From Candidatus Nomurabacteria bacterium (GTDB lineage Bacteria > Patescibacteriota > Saccharimonadia > Saccharimonadales > Saccharimonadaceae), in contig JAITKW010000026.1 in assembly GCA_031278275.1 (NCBI GenBank), forward strand, positions 1 through 14,149: DNA of 14,149 nt, written 5' to 3'. Below, one piece after another: positions 6,317-11,733 of this stretch (the stretch's first letter is position 1; each line of letters begins with the position of its first letter). The notes under the pieces are model-generated. The model saw only the letters and a list, made by a program, of their open reading frames with translations. It searched no databases and was not told the DNA's origin. The position numbers and the translations under genes were made by a program.

Positions 6317-6715
6317 ATGAAAAAAGCAGTGATAGTCATCGCCATCTTAGCCGCCGCCGTGACGTTGGGGGTAATTGGCAAGCAATATTACGACAACCGT
6401 TACGTTGGCAAAGACTACTACGCAATGGTGCCACTTGACTATGATGTGGCACCAGAGGTTATTTATTCTGACAAAGGCGAAGAACTCGGACAGGGCAAAG
6501 AATACGCACTGGTTGTTTATAACAACAAAGGTGAGGCTAAGTCGGTCAAGTGGGTAATTCGCACTGAAGACGGCGGCTTGCCACAACGAGGCAGTTTTTT
6601 GTTGGTTAAGGCCAGCGAGCAAATTGTCACTGGTTGGAGCGTAATCAAAGAAGACCAAATCCCGATCGAAGCCCTAAAGAAAATCAAATCAAACAATATG
6701 CCGTCTGATACTTAG
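6317..6715 (+). CDS. YxeA-like (DUF1093) exported or membrane-anchored protein
   Basis: 132 residues: an N-terminal hydrophobic segment (3-20) followed by a small extracytoplasmic beta-rich domain. The pattern KEYALVVYNNKGEAKSVKWV, then GGLPQRGSFLLVKASEQIVTGWSVIKEDQIPIEALKKI, resembles the YxeA/DUF1093 family of Firmicutes (Y-x-Y-x-L-x-G/V-Y-N-x-x-G-K, AYLKV, V-T-x-x-x-x-V-x-x-x-x-I-P-x-x-A). Bacillus yxeA lies next to an antimicrobial-peptide ABC transporter (yxdLM), so the same pairing here supports the call. SD GGAG overlaps the end of the permease gene. The function is not established in any organism I know. Confidence 0.6.
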   Translation: MKKAVIVIAILAAAVTLGVIGKQYYDNRYVGKDYYAMVPLDYDVAPEVIYSDKGEELGQGKEYALVVYNNKGEAKSVKWVIRTEDGGLPQRGSFLLVKASEQIVTGWSVIKEDQIPIEALKKIKSNNMPSDT

Positions 6716-6742
6716 GGCAAGTTAGTCACAATTAAAATAAGG

Positions 6743-7528
6743 TTATTGCGGTTGGCGGTCGTGCTTTTTCCTCAAATACAAATAAGTAGCAACGGTAATG
6801 ATGGTACCAAGCACAAACACGATATAAATAATAATAACGATAAGCCAATTGTTTGATTGACTTTCTTCTGCCTCGGTGGATAATTCTGAAGTTTCGCTGA
6901 CGTTTGCCGTGTCTTCCAACGTTTCCGTTTCGTCTTCGGGCGCAATAACCGGCCCTTCAACCTCAACGGCAGGAGTTTCTGGCGCGGGCGTTGGCTGGGT
7001 GGTCGGTGGGGTTGAGGGAGTTGACGGCGTAGCGGGAGTGGTTGGAGTTGGAGTTGCGGGGGTGGTCGGAGTCGGAGTCGGAGTTGGTGTTGGTGTTGGA
7101 GTTGGGGCTTTATAATTGACTGAGCGTGACACGTTAGCAACGGGATAAGCGACCGACTCACCAGAAAGTATGATGTTTGATATTGTGACGGTAAAGTTTT
7201 GATTGTTAAGCCCAGAAATAGTAACATTAGCCAATGTTGCGCCAGAAGCCTTGCCGTTAACAGCGACTAGTTGAGGGCTAGTGTCAGAGTAGTGATTGGC
7301 GACTCCACTGGCTGGAGATAAAGTAATAGTTCCAGCGGTGGTGGAAATATCCGCCTGTAAGCCATAAACCGTAAGACCAGAAGCCGAAAGCGTGCAAGAA
7401 ATTGAACTCGTTCCCGTATATTCAGATGGACAAGATAGGCCTACGCTAGCGGCAAGAACATGGTCGGACAAACCGATAGCTACCGCCAATAATAAAACGC
7501 CCCAAATAACATACCATGATTTTTTCAT
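6743..7528 (-). CDS. Surface anchor protein with cohesin-like domain, Pro/Thr linker and C-terminal TM
   Basis: 261 residues. Signal peptide 1-26 (cleavage after VLA). Residues 28-140 form a beta-rich domain with a cohesin-like pattern: a strand-forming YGLQADIS segment, GATLANVTISGL (96-107) and FTVTISNIILSGES (112-125). The Cys pair 33/45 may be a disulfide. Then come a Pro/Thr repeat linker (141-184), an acidic stretch (187-226), a TM segment (228-252) and a basic tail RKKHDRQPQ facing the cytoplasm. There is no LPxTG motif. The gene overlaps the stop of the dockerin protease gene (ATGA, 7525-7528) with SD AAAGGAG, so the two are co-translated. I infer that the domain binds the protease dockerin and holds it at the membrane. 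The cohesin assignment is by pattern only; a different Ig-like fold remains possible. Confidence 0.7.
   Translation of the reverse strand: MKKSWYVIWGVLLLAVAIGLSDHVLAASVGLSCPSEYTGTSSISCTLSASGLTVYGLQADISTTAGTITLSPASGVANHYSDTSPQLVAVNGKASGATLANVTISGLNNQNFTVTISNIILSGESVAYPVANVSRSVNYKAPTPTPTPTPTPTPTTPATPTPTTPATPSTPSTPPTTQPTPAPETPAVEVEGPVIAPEDETETLEDTANVSETSELSTEAEESQSNNWLIVIIIYIVFVLGTIITVATYLYLRKKHDRQPQ
6977..7108 (-). repeat. Degenerate hexanucleotide repeat encoding the Pro/Thr linker
   Basis: Pro-Thr dipeptides are encoded by CCA/CCG/CCC plus ACT/ACA/ACC units. The strictest part is (PT)n at residues 142-155, followed by TPATPTPTTPATPSTPSTPPTT. Near-identical six-base units could slip, altering linker length between strains. 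Confidence 0.8.
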
Positions 7529-9447
7529 TCGCTAATCTCCTTTACTTTTGCTATATGCCGACTAATTTGCACTAAATCGGTAATGTTTGAAGCGCCGTCT
7601 TTATTGGTGTCGGAAGCTAGCAGCGAAGCGCCAAAAAGCGAGTTAACGCCCGCCATGTGCCGACTCAGTTGCACCAAATCCGTGATGTTGATTGCGGCAT
7701 CTTGGTTGAGGTCACCACGCACAATAATGTCATACGAACGATTAACGGCACCGTCAACCGAATAAGAAGTCAACTGCAGACTCGCCCCAGTGGGCAACAG
7801 AGGATTATTAGCCAAAGATTGCATCGTGGCAGCCATCGCATATGGCGTACGCCCAGAAGCAAAATCAATATCCGGCGTGGTATTTTTGACTTTATATTCA
7901 AACGGGTAATTCAAGCTATCAATAAATGACTTCAATGCGGTGCCGTTTTTGACATAAATATGGTCAGTAGTGGGCATGTTGGGGGCAGGCACCGCCAGCG
8001 CCTTGTTCACTTGGATTAACGGTTTTTGCAGAGAATTATAGCCGGAGCGCGCATCAGTAACGGTTTTGCCAGTCGCCGTCAAAAGGTTCGTTAGTTGGTC
8101 AACTGTGGCGTTGGGGTATTTGCTCCTTAACACCGCATAAGCACCAGCAACAGTCGGGGCGGCAAAAGACGTGCCACTTATTCCTCCAAATGAGCCGTCA
8201 CTAGTGGGCAACCACATGTAATGATAAGCATTAGTAAACGCCCCGCCCGGAGCCAAAAAGGTGGTCAATGCGCCATTTTGCGCATAAGACGCAATTTTAT
8301 CGTCATAAGGATCAGTGGCAGATACGGCAATGGCACCCTCAACGCATGCTGGAAAAGCGATTTTACCCCGATTGGCGCTATCACTACCGTTATTTCCTGT
8401 CGCAACTACCGTGGCGATACCTAATTTTTTCAAGCTACTCACAGCATTCTTGACTAAATCATACAATCCGTTGCTTACATCACTTTTACAACTTTCAACG
8501 CTGGCAAATGCCCCAAAACCCATAGAAAGGTTCACCACCGCAATCTGATTGTGCGTTTTTGTCAAAGTGACTACATGATCCAGCGCATTCAAAATTGACG
8601 AAGTATAAGGTACGGCGCAAGTTGATGTACTGCCACCGCAAGGATTATCCGCGCCGGATATCGTAGTGTCCACTTGCGTTACCACTTTGATTGGTATTAC
8701 TTTGGCTTGAGGCGCAGCGCCAGAAGTTCGGTAGGTGTTACTGATGTTAGACAGCCCCATCACCGCCGCGCCTGCCGTCATCGTGCCGTGACCACAACCC
8801 GCCAAAGTGCATTCCTCCGCCGAACCAACGGATGTGGAAAACGACTTGCCACTTGGACAGAGCGAGTGCCATATAATACCCACTTCACTACCATCAAAAC
8901 TAAAACAAGCCTCCGCTGCAATTTTGCCGTTAAACACTGCGTGACTGGATAAAATCCCCGTATCAATCACCACAATCTCATAATCATTGCCAGCGTATAA
9001 ATCCGCACCGTCAGAATAAGCCGGCATGCTGGGTCGTGCGTCCAAATTACCGCCTATTGCCGTAAACGGCGAACGATAAGTGTCAAAAACTTCCAATGGC
9101 ATGTCATAAAAAACGCCCTCCACGTTGGGGTCGGACTTCAGACTTTCCACGCCCGCCGTATCGGTAGTTATCACCATTACGGGAAAATTATCAAACGTCT
9201 GTTCCAATTCAAAATTGGTCGCGCGATTAACTCTTTTTTCCAAATCATCTCGCGCATTATCCAAAACCTCCATTCGCTCGTAGATAGAATCGCGGCTAAA
9301 TGTTGGCAGCGGTGGCGTTTTGTACACCACCACCACACGCTGGGTTTCCGAAGTGGCGGGCAATATAGCGATGGCTCGCGGATTGGCAAGGTTGGCGAAC
9401 AAAAGCACGCTCAGTAAAATCATAACACCAAGTACTAGCTTGTTCAT
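7525..9447 (-). CDS. Secreted subtilisin-family (S8) serine protease with C-terminal dockerin
   Basis: 640 residues. Signal peptide about 1-27 (cleavage after AIA); I9-type propeptide about 36-118; S8 catalytic domain about 150-485 with Asp162 (VVIDTGI), His220 (GCGHGTMTAGA), oxyanion Asn352 (ATGNNG) and Ser427 (GTSFAAP). A short pre-dockerin module (about 490-575) precedes a complete type I dockerin with two Ca-binding loops: D579-N581-D583-N587-D590 and D613-N615-D617-N621-D624. All triad residues are present, so it should be active. Eight cysteines (181, 197, 213, 218, 270, 277, 320, 368), all in the catalytic domain, suggest disulfides. TATAAT ends eight bases before the ATG and no SD exists, so the message is leaderless. 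It is followed, overlapping, by the cohesin-like anchor gene. Inference: it is a surface-displayed protease. Confidence 0.95.
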   Translation of the reverse strand: MNKLVLGVMILLSVLLFANLANPRAIAILPATSETQRVVVVYKTPPLPTFSRDSIYERMEVLDNARDDLEKRVNRATNFELEQTFDNFPVMVITTDTAGVESLKSDPNVEGVFYDMPLEVFDTYRSPFTAIGGNLDARPSMPAYSDGADLYAGNDYEIVVIDTGILSSHAVFNGKIAAEACFSFDGSEVGIIWHSLCPSGKSFSTSVGSAEECTLAGCGHGTMTAGAAVMGLSNISNTYRTSGAAPQAKVIPIKVVTQVDTTISGADNPCGGSTSTCAVPYTSSILNALDHVVTLTKTHNQIAVVNLSMGFGAFASVESCKSDVSNGLYDLVKNAVSSLKKLGIATVVATGNNGSDSANRGKIAFPACVEGAIAVSATDPYDDKIASYAQNGALTTFLAPGGAFTNAYHYMWLPTSDGSFGGISGTSFAAPTVAGAYAVLRSKYPNATVDQLTNLLTATGKTVTDARSGYNSLQKPLIQVNKALAVPAPNMPTTDHIYVKNGTALKSFIDSLNYPFEYKVKNTTPDIDFASGRTPYAMAATMQSLANNPLLPTGASLQLTSYSVDGAVNRSYDIIVRGDLNQDAAINITDLVQLSRHMAGVNSLFGASLLASDTNKDGASNITDLVQISRHIAKVKEISE

Positions 9448-9455
9448 GGTTCTAT

Positions 9456-9461
9456 ATTATA
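9456..9461 (-). promoter_or_regulatory. -10 box of the protease/anchor operon (leaderless)
   Basis: On the minus strand TATAAT is followed by eight bases and the ATG at 9447. The -35 is weak (TTTCTT at 17 bp). It sits in a perfect six-base-arm palindrome CTATAT-T-ATATAG (9452-9464), which in such AT-rich DNA may be chance. Confidence 0.65.
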
Positions 9462-9545
9462 TAGTTATTATGCTCATAAAGAAATACTTTTTTGGCATTT
9501 TTTAAGCATGTTTGGCGCGGATTTGTTCACTCGAAAACCCCACGC

Positions 9546-10250
9546 TTAAACGCCGCCAGCCTTGAACATCATTTTCACTGTGGCATAGTCCCCACCAAAA
9601 CCAGAACTCACAAAATCGTTGAATACAAAATACGGCACGCTGCCATTAACCACTGCACTGGCTTTTGTGGTGTTTTGTTTTAGCTCCGGCAAAGCTTCGT
9701 GATTTTTCATGCACGATTCAAACTTTCCGACATCAAGTGTCGCATATTCAGCCACCGCCCTTGCTGGCTCCACGAAATAATCATCATCAAGTTCCGGTAT
9801 TTTGGGTGAAGTTTTGCTCACGCCAATCCCTTTGCTGTGATAATCTTCTTGGAGTTTTTTCAACATTTCGTGATAATATTCCCAAAACGTTCCCTGCGTT
9901 GCCGCACAATATCCGCCCTCGCCACCACGCTCCGCATTGGGCGAGTGGTCGGAAATAATATCCGTCAACCGATACTCCAAATATACTTTGCCACTCTCAA
10001 TGTAATCACTTTTGAACTCGCTTTCGTGCTCCGCCCACGCCCTTGAAAAATCATCGCAATAAGGGCAAAAAATATCCGTATAAACGATAAAGTGATTTTC
10101 GGCATCTGCTTTGCCCAGCGTCATCGCCTCGTGCCAAGCTTTTTTGCTAAAATCAGCCGGTTTTTTGGGCATGGAAGCATTATAAATAATTAAGCCAACC
10201 ACCAGCGTACTTAATGTTATAAACAAAATTACCTTAATCTTTTCGCGCAT
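9546..10250 (-). CDS. Membrane-anchored DsbA-like thioredoxin-fold oxidoreductase
   Basis: 234 residues. N-terminal TM anchor (6-23) with the rest outside the membrane. The thioredoxin fold begins HFIVYTDIFCPYCDDFSRAW, with active-site Cys62-Pro-Tyr-Cys65; the cis-Pro loop is SVPYFVF (Pro206). An inserted helical region (about 105-185) carries Cys115 and Cys180, as in DsbA-type thiol oxidases. Role: forming or isomerising disulfides in exported proteins. The start at 10250 has SD AAAGGAG; an in-frame ATG at 10289 has no SD and lies inside the preceding gene. It overlaps that gene by 17 bases. Likely clients nearby (inference) are the eight-Cys protease, the two-Cys anchor and the four-Cys nuclease. 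Confidence 0.9.
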   Translation of the reverse strand: MREKIKVILFITLSTLVVGLIIYNASMPKKPADFSKKAWHEAMTLGKADAENHFIVYTDIFCPYCDDFSRAWAEHESEFKSDYIESGKVYLEYRLTDIISDHSPNAERGGEGGYCAATQGTFWEYYHEMLKKLQEDYHSKGIGVSKTSPKIPELDDDYFVEPARAVAEYATLDVGKFESCMKNHEALPELKQNTTKASAVVNGSVPYFVFNDFVSSGFGGDYATVKMMFKAGGV

Positions 10251-10860
10251 ATTTTCTCCTTTCACTAGCGTGAATAACGTAACCATCAAATCCTAATTTT
10301 TTCACAGTGAAAAACGACAAAATCAGGGCGGCGAGCGTGAAAACCCAAGAGGTGATGGACGCTATCAAGTGTCCGCTTGAACTGAAAATTGTTCCCAAAA
10401 TTGGCGCAATCAAAGACACGCCACACCCCGAGCAACCGGTGCCGAGTAACGCCAGCGAGGCACCAACTCCAGCTTCTTCTATCTCCGACAATCTTCGTTT
10501 TTTGTCAGCTTTATTTTTTTTCTTCGCTTTTATCATAAATAACAATAAGCTCCAAGCTAGAGCCTGAAATAGGGCAATCACCAAAGTCAAAATACGGCTA
10601 AAACTCATGCCGTCAGCGCCAAACATTTGCCCCAAAACCGTCAACATAATGCTGGCTTTTTCCCCAAGCGAAGTGTTGGAGAAAAGCAGCCTTAGTTCCG
10701 TTGAGCCATTGTTCAAAAACGACAAAAGCATGCCAAAAAACAAAAACAGCAACACGGATAATGCCACGTAGCGCCAATTTTTCAAGACTTGCAAAACCCC
10801 GTCAAATGCCAATTTGCATTCATCAACCCACCTTTCCACTTTACCTCCCCATACTTTCAT
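10234..10860 (-). CDS. Four-TM membrane protein with CSGC motif, putative redox partner of the DsbA-like protein
   Basis: 208 residues with hydrophobic segments near 31-49, 90-110, 130-160 and 164-186. A Lys-rich cytoplasmic loop (111-123) follows TM2. TM3 contains LLGTGCSGCGVSLIAPILG, with a CxxC pair (Cys143, Cys146) placed in or at the edge of the membrane. I do not recognise a named family; it is neither DsbB nor VKOR by sequence. Overlap with the DsbA-like gene and the CxxC suggest it re-oxidises or reduces that protein (inference); metal handling is an alternative. The ATG at 10860 is chosen because TATTAT ends seven bases upstream. The frame stays open to 11193, but that extension runs antisense through two tRNA genes and is not coding. 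Confidence 0.75.
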   Translation of the reverse strand: MKVWGGKVERWVDECKLAFDGVLQVLKNWRYVALSVLLFLFFGMLLSFLNNGSTELRLLFSNTSLGEKASIMLTVLGQMFGADGMSFSRILTLVIALFQALAWSLLLFMIKAKKKNKADKKRRLSEIEEAGVGASLALLGTGCSGCGVSLIAPILGTIFSSSGHLIASITSWVFTLAALILSFFTVKKLGFDGYVIHASERRKYARKD

Positions 10861-10867
10861 TTTATAT

Positions 10868-10876
10868 ATAATAGCA
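10868..10876 (-). promoter_or_regulatory. Extended -10 of the CSGC/DsbA-like operon (leaderless)
   Basis: On the minus strand TGC-TATTAT (hexamer 10868-10873) is followed by seven bases and the ATG at 10860. There is no SD and no good -35. Confidence 0.6.
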
Positions 10877-10931
10877 CAAAAATTGGCTAGAGAAACCCCA
10901 AAACCCAAAAAACATAACCAAATTAACAATA

Positions 10932-10955
10932 GAAAACAGCACCCGTCAGTGCTGT
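10932..10955 (-). terminator. Intrinsic terminator after tRNA-Asn
   Basis: On the minus strand ACAGCAC pairs with GTGCTGT around a six-base loop, followed by TTTTC. It lies nine bases past the tRNA CCA end and separates the tRNAs from the CSGC gene promoter. Confidence 0.75.
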
Positions 10956-10964
10956 ACTCTACTG

Positions 10965-11039
10965 TGGCTCCCCGGGCCAGACTCGAACTGGCAACCTCGA
11001 AGTTAACAGCTTCTTGCTCCACCATTGAGCTACCAGGGA
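10965..11039 (-). tRNA. tRNA-Asn (GTT)
   Basis: Acceptor TCCCTGG pairs with CCGGGGA (one T-G pair), discriminator G, encoded CCA. The D stem is GCTC/GAGC, the anticodon loop CTGTTAA gives GTT, and the T arm is GCCAG-TTCGAGT-CTGGC. The 27-43 pair is mismatched (A-G). It lies 47 bases downstream of tRNA-Asp in the same direction, probably one transcript. Confidence 0.95.
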
Positions 11040-11086
11040 ATGTCCTCACGTGTGGTGCCCAAACGTTTACGGCGCACCAAGTTATT

Positions 11087-11164
11087 TGGCGGGTCCGACC
11101 GGATTCGAACCGGCGATCTCCTCCGTGACAGGGAGGCGTACTAGGCCAACTATACCACGAACCC
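11087..11164 (-). tRNA. tRNA-Asp (GTC)
   Basis: Acceptor GGGTTCG pairs with CGGACCC (one T-G), discriminator G, encoded CCA. Anticodon stem CCTCC/GGAGG with loop CTGTCAC gives GTC; T arm GCCGG-TTCGAAT-CCGGT. A weak promoter lies upstream on the minus strand (TTGTAT, 17 bases, TAAGCT). Confidence 0.95.
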
Positions 11165-11206
11165 TCGCCTAGTAAGCTTACACCACTTTTCAAAAAAATA
11201 CAACAC

Positions 11207-11215
11207 TGCTATACT
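11207..11215 (+). promoter_or_regulatory. tRNA-Thr promoter (extended -10)
   Basis: TGC-TATACT with the hexamer at 11210-11215, nine bases before the mature tRNA start. TTTTCA at 11187-11192 is a weak -35 at 17 bp. Confidence 0.6.
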
Positions 11216-11223
11216 ATCTGCAT

Positions 11224-11299
11224 GCCGCCTTAGCTCAGTTGGTAGAGTGACGCATTAGTAACGCGTAGGTCGCCAGTTCAATCCTGGCAGGCGGCTCCA
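11224..11299 (+). tRNA. tRNA-Thr (AGT)
   Basis: Acceptor GCCGCCT pairs with AGGCGGC, discriminator T, encoded CCA. The D arm is GCTC/GAGT and the T arm GCCAG-TTCAATC-CTGGC. The anticodon stem ACGCA/CGCGT has a terminal A-C mismatch and the loop TTAGTAA gives AGT. The body closely resembles bacterial tRNA-Thr (TTAGCTCAGTTGGTAGAG, AGGTCGCCAG). A34 is rare in bacterial tRNA-Thr. Confidence 0.88.
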
Positions 11300-11324
11300 A
11301 ACATTATGACGTTTTTGGTTTTTG

Positions 11325-11333
11325 TGTTAAAAT
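11325..11333 (+). promoter_or_regulatory. Extended -10 upstream of the three-TM/GT2 operon
   Basis: TGT-TAAAAT with the hexamer at 11328-11333 and ATGACG 16 bp upstream as a partial -35. It overlaps the ATG at 11332, so that codon would be upstream of the transcript; the ATG at 11350 would then have a leader of about ten bases without an SD. Confidence 0.45.
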
Positions 11334-11349
11334 GAGTTCCAGAATAACT

Positions 11350-11733
11350 ATGAAAGAATTGATATATAATTTCAAAGAGATTTGGCAGGCTGACCGCAGT
11401 TTGATTTGGCGGATTATTTTGTTGTTTTTTATTGGCGTTGCCGTATCTGTTGTTGGTTTTGTCATGATTCAGCCCAAGCAACTGCAAATCCTCTCCCACT
11501 ATACTGATCTTGGCTATGTTAATAATTACAGCGACAGCAAATGGCAATTTCAATACGTTTTTCCAGCGATGGCGCTTTTGATTGGGATTTTACATGGGGT
11601 CTTGGTGCCACGCATTTTCATCAAGAGCGGTGGCGCGTTCGCCCGTTGGTTTATTGGCGCAAGCATTGTTTTGTTATTTATATTACTTCTGGTAATGTTG
11701 CGCGTGATTGACACCAATAGGATGTTAAGTTGA
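11350..11733 (+). CDS. Unrecognised small three-TM membrane protein
   Basis: 127 residues with hydrophobic segments at about 19-40, 69-88 and 99-120, and a soluble N-terminus (MKELIYNFKEIWQADRS). No family is recognised. I prefer the ATG at 11350; the ATG at 11332 adds MSSRIT but overlaps the -10 box, and neither start has an SD. Its TGA stop shares one base with the ATG of the glycosyltransferase gene, so the two are translationally coupled and the product may assist that enzyme in the membrane (inference). Confidence 0.75.
   Translation: MKELIYNFKEIWQADRSLIWRIILLFFIGVAVSVVGFVMIQPKQLQILSHYTDLGYVNNYSDSKWQFQYVFPAMALLIGILHGVLVPRIFIKSGGAFARWFIGASIVLLFILLLVMLRVIDTNRMLS

Noticed and set aside
6716..6742. 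Terminator between the convergent YxeA-like and anchor genes
   Set aside because: The 27 bases contain no inverted repeat or T-run, so transcription probably overlaps there.
6876..7115. Gly/Val-rich plus-strand frame
   Set aside because: It is simply the complement of the Pro/Thr repeat.
10861..11193. N-terminal extension of the CSGC membrane protein frame
   Set aside because: It reads antisense across a terminator and two tRNA genes; the -10 box at 10868-10873 places the real start at 10860.
10965..11299. tRNA cluster as an integration (att) site
   Set aside because: No integrase, no repeated tRNA 3' end and no phage-like genes are visible nearby.
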